From Lithodes maja (lineage: Eukaryota > Arthropoda > Malacostraca > Decapoda > Lithodidae), in contig JBAKBP010001405.1 in assembly GCA_037953745.1 (NCBI GenBank), positions 1-64,000 on the forward strand: DNA of 64,000 nucleotides, read 5' to 3'. Of this stretch, positions 32,107 through 42,746 are shown one piece after another. Both the position numbers and the translations under genes were made by a program. The notes beneath the pieces were generated by a model. The model did not search any database. It saw nothing but the letters and a program-made list of their open reading frames with translations, and was not told where the DNA came from. Each line of letters starts with the position of its first letter. Within the stretch, counting starts at the first letter, position 1.

Positions 32107-33959
32107 GACGCATGTCGAGTATGAGCATGCTGTACAGAACGCCCAGTCGTGCCCCACTCTCGCTAGGATCGTCAGGGCAGGAACTTTGGCTGTAGTCTGT
32201 GTAGAGTTTCCTAACTTAGTTTATGTGAGCCGTTGTACTATAAGTATTATAAATATGTATTTTGTTTTCATCTGAGTCAACGAGTTCTATTTTATATCAT
32301 TAGTTATAAGTGTTGTGTGTGGGACTTATTGGTAATGATGAGAGGAGAGAGAGTGCGTAACGGGGGGAACAGTGAGTGCGCCACGCTGCAGGTAGGCCTA
32401 ATTCCCTCCTCCCTCCTCCCTCCTCCTTCTCAGCGCGTGGGAAATCCTTTGTCGATCCCAGATTGAGAGAGAATATTACGTAATGATTGTCAGTGGGCGG
32501 TCCTTAGTAGTTGGCGATCTGCTCACTAGAGGGCCGAGTATAAAAAGGGAGGTCTCGCCATGCTTTACTCAGAACTCATTAGGCAAAGCGACTTCTCATA
32601 TCCCTTACAACTATACATATTCTTCCGACTGATGTGAACTTTCTCTACTCTCTGAACCGCCTATCTTCTCCTCTTCCCGACCCTTTATAACCTCAATGAC
32701 CCCTTTGGTGCAGATTTAGTCAACCAAAGTATTATCGCTTGAGTTCTCACGAGATATATGCCTATTAGATAGCCTATTTTGGAAGGGATAACTAGAATAG
32801 GATTGATTAATGTTTGTTGCACTCGTATATGCATTTCCCTGTGTATGATTATTCATGTTCCTGTTTTCTGCTGATCTAGGTGATGCTAGACTGGGATAAG
32901 GCTACTAGAGTTGTGATTCCCGATGTGTATTAGGTTTTGTTGAACCTGTACAATCGCAACGGAGACTTGGAAAGCCTAGGTGGTCTTTCTGACTGTGTAC
33001 CTTGTGAGTTTAGCACTGTGTTGCGAGTGAGGGCTTTTGCCTCTGCCACCCAGCACTGTGCTAACTCGTTTGCTTGACTTTGAGAGGATCGCCAGGAGAG
33101 AACCAGATACTAGTGATCTGGATCTCTCAAGAGAGCATCCCGTCAATTAACGTAATTTGGCCGCACAGCCTTAAGGACCTCGCTAGGCTACGAACCGCTT
33201 GCTCAGCCATTGTTTCCTAGCCTACTACATCCCAGCTAGACTTTGCTCGGTCAGCAGATACAGCATAGTATTGAAGCTTTCCTTATGTATGTTATTGTTT
33301 ATGCACTATTGATTTCATGTGTGGCACGCATAAGCTACTTTAGAGATTAGTGGCCCCCCGAGCACAATCCTAGTAGGCTATGGCCAGTGCATTGTCGGAG
33401 TACTTCTTTTATATGTTTGCCATTTACTACTGTCTATTCTTCTAATTCTTCTTATGTCAATTTAAAGCCTTTAATATTAGTTAATTGCCAGTGTGTTGCT
33501 TATTGAATTGCTGTTCAAAATCCGATACTTACTTCTTACGAGTATCCGAGAAGCATCTAACTTTATCAGAAGATTCCTTGCTCGATGCTCGAGGACTATT
33601 GTTTAACGTAACGTAATAGTGCCGATCCGAAGTAGAGGGTGGAGGACTTCTTAAGTTCTTAGTCAAGGGTGGATTACTTCGGCTTCGGCCAACACTATTC
33701 TTTGGTGTTGTTGTATTTACTTCTTTGTTTGATTGTTGACCAGACTAGATAACTCCCGTCTTTTTATTAGTCTGTTGTGAAACGCTAGTACCGAGTTCTT
33801 GTATACCCCGTTATAGCAGATAGAACTCTGGAGGGTATTGGTGTTTTTTGTTCGGCTGGCAGTACTCTGGGGTTGGGATCGTGTGTTTCCGTTGTGGCAG
33901 CGAGCCATACTCGAGTCCTGTGTGAGAGCCCTAGTGTACCTGAGTGCCCGGTCGTAACA
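32104..33959 (+). repeat. Element III 5' LTR (1856 bp)
   Basis: Starts TGTGACGCATG and ends CGGTCGTAACA. Direct copy of 38508-40362. It contains the promoter at 32539 and CTCCCTCC-type repeats near 32407. Short open frames inside (for example 32233-32466) occur identically in both LTRs and are not genes. Confidence 0.97.
32539..32546 (+). promoter_or_regulatory. TATA box of element III LTR promoter
   Basis: TATAAAAA in GAGTATAAAAAGGGAGG, with a plausible initiator about 30 bp downstream (ACTCAGAACTC near 32567-32577). The duplicate is at 38943-38950 in the 3' LTR. This would place the U3/R border about 465 bp into the LTR. Confidence 0.7.
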
Positions 33960-33961
33960 AA

Positions 33962-33979
33962 TGGCGACCTTGCTTAGGA
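33962..33979 (+). other. Element III primer-binding site
   Basis: TGGCGACCTTGCTTAGGA begins two bases after the 5' LTR. Its first 12 nt are identical to the site of element II. 33980-34172 is untranslated leader. Confidence 0.8.
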
Positions 33980-34172
33980 TTTTGTGAACAGTATTAATTT
34001 TTGCAGAGTTGTACAACATTTGTTTGTTTGTACTTTAGCGTGCATATTGAAGAATATTTTTTTTGTAGGGCAATTAGTAGAGCATTTAAGAGACTCCAGT
34101 TAATTTAGTAATTAGTGCTTGCATAAGGAAGTTTAACACTTTTGTCTCGAGAATTTTTTTGTGGACTTCAGT

Positions 34173-37100
34173 ATGTCGTGCCCTAGCACTGACGAGGAGC
34201 GAGAGATGCCATTTGAAGAGGTGCCGTTAGTAATCAGTGAGGAGGATGCTAGAGTTTTTGTGAGTAAGCGGTACCACGTGACGGAGGAGAGGCTGACTGG
34301 GGTGGATATTTATGGCTTGCACCTGATAGCCAAGGTTTTGGGCCTATCCAATGTAATAGGGATGTCCAAGAGGGAGCTGATTTCCTGGGTGTTGCATGGG
34401 CGACATGGGGTTTCGGAGGAGAGGGCGTTTGGGGGGGTTCCTCCCCAGATCCCCTCTCACTCGACTCCCACAGTGCCGTCCACTCAGTTGCCGGAGATTA
34501 GCACTCTCCCACAGAGGGATGAGAATTGGCAGATTGGAGTGCCCTCGGGCGGTGCACATGGTGGTTCCCCAGTTTTTGCCCCCCCTCCTTCAGTAGTGGC
34601 AGCTCCCTCTTCCTGCCTGTCTCCAGATATGATATTTAGACTTGAGCTTGCTAAAATTGAGAATGAGGCTAGGAAGCAGGAGAAGGAGATTGAGGCTGAG
34701 ACTAGGAGGCAGGAGAATGAGGCTAGGAAGCAGGAGAAGGAGATTGAGGCTGAGACTAGGAGGCAGGAGAATGAGACTAGGAAGCATGAGATTGAGGCTG
34801 AGTCTAGGAGGCACGAGGCTGAGCTTAGGTACGACTCCGAGAAATATTGTGCTCAAATAGATTTAGATAAGACTCGTGCAGAGTCGACAGGGACTCGGAT
34901 GGGCCGTGAGGGCCAAGTAAGAGAACAGTCCTTGTCCCACTTAGTCAAATTGGTGCCGGCATTTAGTGAAACTGAAGTCACAGAATTTTTTAATCGTTTT
35001 GAGAAGAAGTGTAGGGAGCATAATTGGCCTGAAGAGAAGTGGGCAGCTCTAGTCTCCTCAAGACTTACGGGTAAGGGTCTGAAGGCTTATGATGCACTAC
35101 CTTTAGAGTCTTGCATTGACTACCCAGAATTGAAGAGAGCTGTCCTACGGGCATACGAGTTGCAACCAGAAACATATCGATTGAAGTTTCGGGGTGTTAC
35201 GAAGACTAGGGAGGCGACCTTTCTTGAACATGCCCGGGACTTAAAAGATGCACTTACAAACTGGACACGTTCTGAGAAAGCTGAGACGGCCGAACAGTTG
35301 ACTGAGCTGTTTCTGCTCGAGCAGTTTTATAAGTGTACAGGTGCAGAAATGACTTTAACCATTAAAGAAAAGAACCCAAAAACTCTACAGGAGGCAGCTG
35401 AGATGGCTGACCTCCGGCTATCACTAATTCGTGGGTGCGGGTCTGCCCAGCGTAGTGAGGCAGGTAACAAGGGGCGTGACGCCCCACCCCCCCGAGTTAG
35501 TGATATACATTATGCAAATAAGTACAAGAGCCATGATACCAAGACTGACCACAAGACTAGCACCGTCCCATTTAAGAAGGGGCCGGGCCCTTCCCAGTAC
35601 CAAGGGAAGCCCAAGGGGGAGTTGGAGTGTTATCATTGTCATGAAAAGGGGCACTTTGCAAGAGTCTGTCCTAGCAAACCACCTACAGCAGCTGTGTCTT
35701 TGGCCTGCAACATTGGTGTGTCTCCGAAGTCTTCTGAGTTTGCCCGGGGCAGTTCGTCAGAGGCTGAGGCACAGCCAATGCAGAAGCACCTGGGAGGCTC
35801 GAACCCTGCTCAGGATGTTTTTTGCGACCATAGAGGACGGGGTTGCGTGATGTGGGCGGGGCGCAAGCATGGAGTAGAGGTCTTGCGTGATACAGGTGCT
35901 TCCCAGACTCTGATGAATAACTTGACTGGCTACCCTATAAATGCGGCTCGGGTGGTAGTGGTGCAGGGTATTAATGCAACTCGGTCATACCCGCTGGTGC
36001 GGTTGGAGTTGGAGGTGGATGGTGTGGCACGTGAATTGAATGTCGGGATTGTGGAGAAACTGCCAGTGGAGGGCGTCGACCTTCTTCTCGGCAACGACTT
36101 TGCAATGCCCGCTTCTGAGGTTCTACCCTTAGTCGTTGCCGAGAGGACGGCCGACGTGAGTGGGGGAGAACAAGAGTGGGTCGAGCGGTGCCAGACACAA
36201 CCCATGGCGTGTGCTGTCACCCGAGCTCGGGCAGCTAAAGTGTCACAGCCTAGTCCTCCGTCTTCAGACCAGCAGAGGAACGATCAACAGGAGGAGGCTA
36301 AAGCTGGAGTTGGTTTTAAGAGTTTTGACTCGGCGGCTCTCCTGGGTGATTCAGTATTGGCACCTATGTTAGAGTCTGGAGAGGCCCCAGGACCTGTCAC
36401 AGCTAGTGAGGAGGTAGGGCCGGAAGAGACTCCGGGGCAGCAACGTTGCACACGGAGAGAAAAAAGGGTTGCTCAGTTTGATATTGGGGGAGGACTTGGG
36501 TTGCTTCGGAAGCATCTAGACAGGGTGGTTCCCTCAGATATTTGTAAACTGCAGTTGGAGGATCCGGAAGTTCAGAAGTGTGGTAATGGTGCTGTCGAGA
36601 TCAAACACGAGGACGGGGAAGCATGTCATGTGAACCTGTTGGAGGAGTTTGTGAGGCAACCACCTGAGCAGCCTACTGTCCCTGCGTTGGTCTGCCGCGG
36701 CCAAGGTGGAGAAGGAGAGGGGGGCAGTAGGGCACAGGTGGAGGAGAGTAGGGATTGTTATGTCTCGGCGGAGCCGTGGGCGGGGGACACGAGTCTGGTG
36801 GCTGTGGAAGCGCTAGAGCACCTGCCTGAGCAGCAGTGTGCAGCACTCCAGCACCAGCTCGGTTCATACCCCACTGGTTGTGCCGAGCCCCTGAGTCTCA
36901 CAACTCGGGCGGTGCAAGATGTTCCACGGGCAGGTCACGTGACTGTTGAAAGACCGTTAGCCTCGTTGTTTCGGTGGTTTAAGGTGGGCGACGAGGCTTT
37001 GGCATGGTTGCCAGGTCAGGGTCGACCCATGGCTGCCAAGGGTGGTGGTCAAAAGGAGGACATTGAGCAGATTGGTAAGGTCGGCTGTGGTATCGCAGTG

Positions 37101-37289
37101 CCCGGTCGTCGCATAGCCTCCCAATGCTGCTCTAGTCTAATGCAACAGCCCTACCATAGACCGACTGTATCTGGCCATGTCGCTGAAAGCGGTGATGCTG
37201 CGCAGGCAGATGTCGTCACAAGGAATGCGGGGGTGCGCATGTACGGTATCGGCGGGGAAGCCTTAGCAATAATGAAAATGTGGGAGTGA
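34173..37289 (+). CDS. Element III Gag-protease polyprotein with integrase/RT scraps
   Basis: The frame is open from a GTG at 34161; the first ATG is 34173, giving 1038 residues. Residues about 15-75 form a SAP-like helical module (EEDARVFV ... HLIAKVLGL ... MSKRELISWVL). A charged coiled-coil contains a perfect 54-bp (18-codon) duplication at 34662-34769. A capsid/SCAN-like domain spans about 253-420 (LVKLVPAF, NRFEKK, YELQPETYRLKF, ELFLLEQFYKC). The zinc knuckle CYHCHEKGHFARVC is at 486-499. The protease has R-D-T-G-A with Asp at 573 and LPVEGVDLLLGNDFA. Then come linker (MACAVTRARAAK), integrase tail CHVNLLEEF (818), RT lead-in LEHLPEQQ (881) and, out of place, VGDEALAWLPGQGRP (938), an integrase C-terminal piece. 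No integrase core. Gag and protease look intact, so it may be expressed and supply particles. Confidence 0.92.
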   Translation: MSCPSTDEEREMPFEEVPLVISEEDARVFVSKRYHVTEERLTGVDIYGLHLIAKVLGLSNVIGMSKRELISWVLHGRHGVSEERAFGGVPPQIPSHSTPTVPSTQLPEISTLPQRDENWQIGVPSGGAHGGSPVFAPPPSVVAAPSSCLSPDMIFRLELAKIENEARKQEKEIEAETRRQENEARKQEKEIEAETRRQENETRKHEIEAESRRHEAELRYDSEKYCAQIDLDKTRAESTGTRMGREGQVREQSLSHLVKLVPAFSETEVTEFFNRFEKKCREHNWPEEKWAALVSSRLTGKGLKAYDALPLESCIDYPELKRAVLRAYELQPETYRLKFRGVTKTREATFLEHARDLKDALTNWTRSEKAETAEQLTELFLLEQFYKCTGAEMTLTIKEKNPKTLQEAAEMADLRLSLIRGCGSAQRSEAGNKGRDAPPPRVSDIHYANKYKSHDTKTDHKTSTVPFKKGPGPSQYQGKPKGELECYHCHEKGHFARVCPSKPPTAAVSLACNIGVSPKSSEFARGSSSEAEAQPMQKHLGGSNPAQDVFCDHRGRGCVMWAGRKHGVEVLRDTGASQTLMNNLTGYPINAARVVVVQGINATRSYPLVRLELEVDGVARELNVGIVEKLPVEGVDLLLGNDFAMPASEVLPLVVAERTADVSGGEQEWVERCQTQPMACAVTRARAAKVSQPSPPSSDQQRNDQQEEAKAGVGFKSFDSAALLGDSVLAPMLESGEAPGPVTASEEVGPEETPGQQRCTRREKRVAQFDIGGGLGLLRKHLDRVVPSDICKLQLEDPEVQKCGNGAVEIKHEDGEACHVNLLEEFVRQPPEQPTVPALVCRGQGGEGEGGSRAQVEESRDCYVSAEPWAGDTSLVAVEALEHLPEQQCAALQHQLGSYPTGCAEPLSLTTRAVQDVPRAGHVTVERPLASLFRWFKVGDEALAWLPGQGRPMAAKGGGQKEDIEQIGKVGCGIAVPGRRIASQCCSSLMQQPYHRPTVSGHVAESGDAAQADVVTRNAGVRMYGIGGEALAIMKMWE

Positions 37290-37344
37290 CTGCACGGGTG
37301 GTACTGATTGTCCCTCTCATGACCTGGCTGTTCTAGGGACGAAG

Positions 37345-38022
37345 GTGGAGAAGGAGGGAGACTACAGGTTAGAAGCTGCGGTCTCGGCTGGGTTGTGGGA
37401 GGGCACTAGGCATGTTGTTCGTGGAGACAGTGCAAGGCAGTTATTTACTAGGCTATGGCAGTACTTTCGCATGTTTGTTGCTTCTCCAGGCCTGATGTAC
37501 GGGGTAGAATCTGACATGCAGGCTGGAGATAGTGCAAGGCTCAGTTTAATTCCCTACCGTATAAATCCTGCTCGACAGCCTATGGTGCAAGCAGAGCTGG
37601 ATTACGTGTGGACGAAGGGTCTGAGGGATAAGGAATGTCGTGAATGGTCGTTGCTTGTAACTTTGTCCGAGCGTGCTAAAGAGGTATGTGGTTTTGTTGT
37701 GGACGGGAGTACCTACCAGTGCAATGTTATGCCTGACGGACTTAAGAATGCACTAGCAACGTTTCAGAACCTGATGAATGAAAGTGAAAAGGACGATGAT
37801 GCGCTGGGGCATTTCGAGGTCTATGTTCCAGCCTATGGTCCGGTCGTTGTAGTTTACCCAGATCATCACCCTCTCAAGATCTTGGACCAGTTTCACAATC
37901 GGAATATGAGGCTGACCAGGTGGTCACTAAGGTTATTGGTATATAACCTGGACATACGCCATATTGCCGGTTGTGACAACGTGGTTGCAGATGGTCGTTC
38001 AAGGGTATATGATCCTGGGTAG
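37345..38022 (+). pseudogene. Element III RT/RNase H remnant
   Basis: Frame opens after a TAG at 37334; there is no ATG start (GTG at 37345). It keeps scattered pol blocks in order: LIPYRINPARQPMVQAELDY (RT N-terminus), SERAKEVCGFVVDG, CNVMPDGLKNALATFQNLMN, then a direct jump to the RNase H end (YVPAYGPVVVVYPDHHPLKIL, LTRWSLRLLVYNLDIRHIAG, VADGRS). Both RT catalytic Asp motifs and the first RNase H motifs are deleted, yet the frame is preserved. It is separated from the gag frame by a TGA and about 55 bp. Confidence 0.9.
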
Positions 38023-38507
38023 ATTGACACACGGGTAGCCTCCTGCTTTAGTTTGAATAGTATTTTGCGCTTGGTGCTTGTTGGCTCGCGGTTGTAGCCC
38101 AGCGTATTGGGTCGTAAAGCAGGATTGTTGAGCGTTTGGTATAGAAGAAAATAGGCTGCCCTTATAGTGCAGCCGGAAAAAACATATTAAAATATAAAAA
38201 TCATATAAAAACTCTTTCTTTTTTATATAGATAATTGTATAAGTTTGTCATAGCCTATAGAGTTTGAGTAGTCCACGAACTATCAAACGGCTGAGCTGCT
38301 GTAAGCTCGCTCTGGGAGCATGATATTGTGTCTTTTGCTATTGTTGGGAGGAGTTATAAAATGTGAATTTTTTTTTTAATAAGATGTGTTTTAGTGATAA
38401 TCTCAGCTTTGTTTTAGTGCCATGCGGTCGCTGGGTGTGGGGGGCTTGATGGGGTTCTGTATATCAGATTTTAGCTCAGGGTTGAGCAAGTAAAATCTTG
38501 GGGGAGG
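38023..38507 (+). other. Element III 3' leader and polypurine tract
   Basis: Non-coding stretch ending in the polypurine tract GGGGGAGG at 38500-38507, which directly abuts the TG of the 3' LTR and would prime plus-strand synthesis. Confidence 0.85.
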
Positions 38508-40362
38508 TGTGACGCATGTCGAGTATGAGCATGCTGTACAGAACGCCCAGTCGTGCCCCACTCTCGCTAGGATCGTCAGGGCAGGAACTTTGGCTGTAGT
38601 CTGTGTAGAGTTTCCTAACTTAGTTTATGTGAGCCGTTGTACTATAAGTATTATAAATATGTATTTTGTTTTCATCTGAGTCAACGAGTTCTATTTTATA
38701 TCATTAGTTATAAGTGTTGTGTGTGGGACTTATTGGTAATGATGAGAGGAGAGAGAGTGCGTAACGGGGGGAACAGTGAGTGCGCCACGCTGCAGGTAGG
38801 CCTAATTCCCTCCTCCCTCCTCCCTCCTCCTTCTCAGCGCGTGGGAAATCCTTTGTCGATCCCAGATTGAGAGAGAATATTACGTAATGATTGTCAGTGG
38901 GCGGTCCTTAGTAGTTGGCGATCTGCTCACTAGAGGGCCGAGTATAAAAAGGGAGGTCTCGCCATGCTTTACTCAGAACTCATTAGGCAAAGCGACTTCT
39001 CATATCCCTTACAACTATACATATTCTTCCGACTGATGTGAACTTTCTCTACTCTCTGAACCGCCTATCTTCTCCTCTTCCCGACCCTTTATAACCTCAA
39101 TGACCCCTTTGGTGCAGATTTAGTCAGCCAAAGTATTATCGCTTGAGTTCTCACGAGATATATGCCTATTAGATAGCCTATTTTGGAAGGGATAACTAGA
39201 ATAGGATTGATTAATGTTTGTTGCACTCGTATATGCATTTCCCTGTGTATGATTATTCATGTTCCTGTTTTCTGCTGATCTAGGTGATGCTAGACTGGGA
39301 TAAGGCTACTAGAGTTGTGATTCCCGATGTGTATTAGGTTTTGTTGAACCTGTACAATCGCAACGGAGACTTGGAAAGCCTAGGTGGTCTTTCTGACTGT
39401 GTACCTTGTGAGTTTAGCACTGTGTTGCGAGTGAGGGCTTTTGCCTCTGCCACCCAGCACTGTGCTAACTCGTTTGCTTGACTTTGAGAGGATCGCCAGG
39501 AGAGAACCAGATACTAGTGATCTGGATCTCTCAAGAGAGCATCCCGTCAATTAACGTAATTTGGCCGCACAGCCTTAAGGACCTCGCTAGGCTACGAGCC
39601 GCTTGCTCAGCCATTGTTTCCTAGCCTACTACATCCCAGCTAGACTTTGCTCGGTCAGCAGATACAGCATAGTATTGAAGCTTTCCTTATGTATGTTATT
39701 GTTTATGCACTATTGATTTCATGTGTGGCACGCATAAGTTACTTTAGAGATTAGTGGCCCCCGAGCACAATCCTAGTAGGCTATGGCCAGTGCATTGTCG
39801 GAGTACTTCTTTTATATGTTTGCCATTTACTACTGTCTATTCTTCTAATTCTTCTTATGTCAATTTAAAGCCTTTAATATTAGTTAATTGCCAGTGTGTT
39901 GCTTATTGAATTGCTGTTCAAAATCCGATACTTACTTCTTACGAGTATCCGAGAAGCATCTAACTTTATCAGAAGATTCCTTGCTCGATGCTCGAGGACT
40001 ATTGTTTAACGTAACGTAATAGTGCCGATCCGAAGTAGAGGGTGGAGGACTTCTTAAGTTCTTAGTCAAGGGTGGATTACTTCGGCTTCGGCCAACACTA
40101 TTCTTTGGTGTTGTTGTATTTACTTCTTTGTTTGATTGTTGACCAGACTAGATAACTCCCGTCTTTTTATTAGTCTGTTGTGAAACGCTAGTACCGAGTT
40201 CTTGTATACCCCGTTATAGCAGATAGAACTCTGGAGGGTATTGGTGTTTTTTGTTCGGCTGGCAGTACTCTGGGGTTGGGATCGTGTGTTTCCATTGTGG
40301 CAGCGAGCCATACTCGAGTCCTGTGTGAGAGCCCTAGTGTACCTGAGTGCCCGGTCGTAACA
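38508..40362 (+). repeat. Element III 3' LTR (1855 bp)
   Basis: Nearly identical to 32104-33959. Differences seen: an A/G near 39127, A/G near 39597, C/T near 39739, one C fewer in the C run near 39758, and G/A near 40293. Ends CGTAACA, followed by AT repeat. Confidence 0.97.
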
Positions 40363-40363
40363 A

Positions 40364-40400
<37 letters not shown>
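40363..40400. repeat. AT microsatellite right of element III
   Basis: (AT)n with one TGT interruption, the continuation of the 32044-32103 target repeat. Confidence 0.9.
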
Positions 40401-40402
<2 letters not shown>

Positions 40403-40406
40403 CCGA

Positions 40407-40514
40407 GTCTAGGGGGTGAGACAGTGAAGGTCGAAGGCGAAGCAGCTACAGAGATGTGGCTGCTTCGAGCCATGAGTGGAACTCCAAGTGCTTCACATGT
40501 CTCACTCCCTAGAC
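40407..40514. other. 108-nt imperfect hairpin
   Basis: Outer arms GTCTAGGGGGTGAGACAGTG and, at the right end, CACATGTCTCACTCCCTAGAC are near-perfect inverted repeats. Inside is a second stem CGAAGCAGC...GGCTGCTTCG. It could be a small fold-back element or a structured RNA; there is no coding content. Confidence 0.75.
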
Positions 40515-40629
40515 TGGAAAAAGACCTCGCTGGCTTCACCGTGTTGAACGGTTGGATGTAAAGTTTCTCAGCCTATGCCCGAGAGGTAGTAGTTCGAATA
40601 TAGAAGAAAAAAATATAAATATATATATA

Positions 40630-40682
<53 letters not shown>
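40515..40682. other. AT-rich spacer with AT microsatellite
   Basis: Short spacer ending in (TA)n at about 40617-40679, immediately left of the Helitron. Confidence 0.8.
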
Positions 40683-41221
40683 TCTTAATAAATAAAGGTT
40701 AATGTTTGTCTGTCTGTCGGTTACCCGACCTACCCGACCTTTGTTACTAAACTCCTCCCACAGTTTTGGTGTCAGGTGGGAGTGTGGGGAAGCGTTGGAA
40801 AGCCCAGGCTTTGGAGATGGTTTTAGGCGAGTTTAATGGAAATCAGAGACACTTTTGTTTAATAAATTTTTCGGCAGAACTTAATCTAGTATACGGGAGC
40901 GAAAAAAATTCGAAAAAAATTGCCATTTGGGGCAGAAGGAGGCCTCCGATCGAAAAGGTGTATGGAATGAATGTTGTTCGCAGCTCCCCAAAATGGGGGT
41001 ACGGGTGAGGTCAGATCCAAAATCGGAGGTCATTTAGCTGCCGAAATCGAGGTCGCCGTTTAATGAGGCACAAGGAGGTCGAGGCCGGTGATTATGGTAG
41101 TAATAGTATTGTGATGATTGTGGTAGTAGTGATTGATGATGGTGATTATGGTAGTAGTAGTGGTGGTAGTAGTGATGGTGATTATGGTGATTACCCGGAC
41201 AATGCCGGGTACCCCTGCTAG
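40683..41221 (+). mobile_element. Non-autonomous Helitron, 539 bp
   Basis: 5' end TCTTAATAAATAAAGG followed by a TGTTTGTCTGTCTGTC stretch; 3' end CTAG preceded by a hairpin (CCCGG...CCGGG, about 41194-41209) and 8-9 nt. It is inserted between A (40682) and T (41222), as expected for Helitrons (5' TC, 3' hairpin plus CTRR, AT target, no target duplication). The interior has a GTA/GAT-type tract (41093-41190). It encodes no Rep/helicase; an 80-codon frame at 40766-41008 has no recognisable domain. Confidence 0.85.
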
Positions 41222-41655
41222 TATGATAATATATGTCAAATGCATTGATTATATAGAAATCATCCATGCGACCCATATATAGTAGAAGACATTGTATAGT
41301 CAACATATATAGTAGAAGACATTGTATAGTCAACATATAATCTTTTAAATACCCTTATCAAAGTAACTAGTTATTAATAATTATGTAATCCACATTATTA
41401 CTGTTAATAATTAATAGTTGGTGCGCGATATGATGTGCTGCCTAAGCCAACCAACGTCACAGGTAAACAATGAATCATGCGCGCCATTTGCACATCTACC
41501 ACTATGCTGACAGTGGCCACGAATTAATCTAGTCATCCCTTCCACCAGACTTCCTAGACCGCTTTAACCAACCTCTACCAAGCCAGCTAAGTCCAAAACA
41601 ATAATCACTGTAGAGTTCCTTATAACTCACTATCACCATTAAGACACACTTGCAT
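41222..41655. other. Non-coding spacer
   Basis: AT-rich, with a 31-bp direct duplication (ACATATATAGTAGAAGACAT at 41271-41335). No gene. Confidence 0.6.
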
Positions 41656-42520
41656 TCACATATGGATGGAGTCATGAAATAAATACAAGGAAGAGCATTG
41701 GATGTTGGTGTGCCGCAGATAAGGGAAGGAAACGAGTGGAAGTTGCCCGTACTGCTGTTTGCCGACGATACAGTTCTGATGAACGATAGTGAATGGGAGT
41801 TGCAGGGTCTGATAGATATGTTTGGATCTGTGTGAAAAGCGGAATATGAAGGTAAATGCGGGGGAAAATAATGTTATGGTCTTTGAAAAGGGTGCAGTAA
41901 CTGAGTGTGAGGTTAGGTTGAACGGTCAGGCTATGTAGAGTGTCAGCTCATTTAAGTATTTGGGCAGTGTGTTAAGTAAAGATGGGAGTATGGATGAAGA
42001 AGTATGGGAGAGAGTGCAACAGGGGAAGAGGGTTGTAGGAACGCCAAAAGCAGTAACAAGAAACGGGGACTGGTCAGCATGGAAGTAAAGAAGTCCTTGC
42101 ATGATAGTGTGGTAATCCCGACAATGACATACGGGAATGAAGCATGGACGTAGTTGGAGAGATACAAACCAAGAGTGAGAGTGGTGGAAAGGAGCTACTT
42201 GAGAAGTGCGTGCGGATTTACATGGAGAGATAGACAGATGAATGAGGAAATACGAGAGCGGTGTGGTGTGGATGTAGATGTGCTGGAGTGTGAAAAGGAA
42301 CAACTTGAGATGGTTCGGCCATGTGGAACGTATGGGAAGCAAGAGAATGACTAAGAGAGTGTACGAGAGTGAGGTGGAAGGACAAAGAGGGAGAGGTAAA
42401 CAGAGAGAGAAGTGGAAGGATGGAGTTAAGAATTATATGCGTGAAAGCGGTGTTGGATGCATGGGGGCGATTCGATCATGGCCACCCCTTCGGTGATCAC
42501 GGCGTCCGGCAATAGATAGA
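41656..42520 (+). pseudogene. RTE-like LINE RT remnant
   Basis: Conceptual reading in several frames gives LPVLLFADDTVLM (FADD), a K-V-N-A-G-K block, SVSSFKYLGSVLSKDGSMDEEV, NEEIRERCGVDVDVLE, LRWFGHVERM and a K-R-V-Y-E-S-E-V-E-G-Q-R-G-R-G-K tail. This is the C-terminal RT half of an RTE-type non-LTR element. At least four frameshifts and several nonsense codons. It ends near a short GATAGATA tail (about 42515-42522), consistent with the short-repeat tail of RTE elements. Confidence 0.8.
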
Positions 42521-42684
42521 TACATGCATTACTGACTTTAAGTGACCTTCAAAAGACACCTTCAATCTGGTCATATAGTTACAGTCAGATCCATTAAAAT
42601 TTTATTGTGAGTCTTCTATACACACGAGAGACTCACCTTACTCATGTATTACTCATATAACTAAGTCTTAGCCTACAGTATATA

Positions 42685-42746
<62 letters not shown>

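Larger units (their letters stand above)
32104..40362 (+). mobile_element. Ty3/gypsy (Gmr1-like) element III, young non-autonomous copy
   Basis: 8259 bp: 5' LTR 32104-33959, primer-binding site 33962, long gag/protease ORF 34173-37289, pol remnant 37345-38022, polypurine tract 38500-38507, 3' LTR 38508-40362. By eye the LTRs differ at about four substitutions and one 1-nt indel over about 1855 bp, so insertion is recent. Integrase core, RT active sites and part of RNase H are missing, so its movement must have been helped in trans. Target duplications cannot be read because both flanks are AT repeats. Confidence 0.95.

Noticed and set aside
32233..32466. 77-codon ORF present twice (also 38637-38870)
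   Set aside because: Both copies lie at the same position in the two LTRs of element III, with no recognisable domain; repetition is due to LTR identity.
40766..41008. 80-codon ORF in the Helitron
   Set aside because: No Rep, helicase or other motif; the element is too short to be autonomous.
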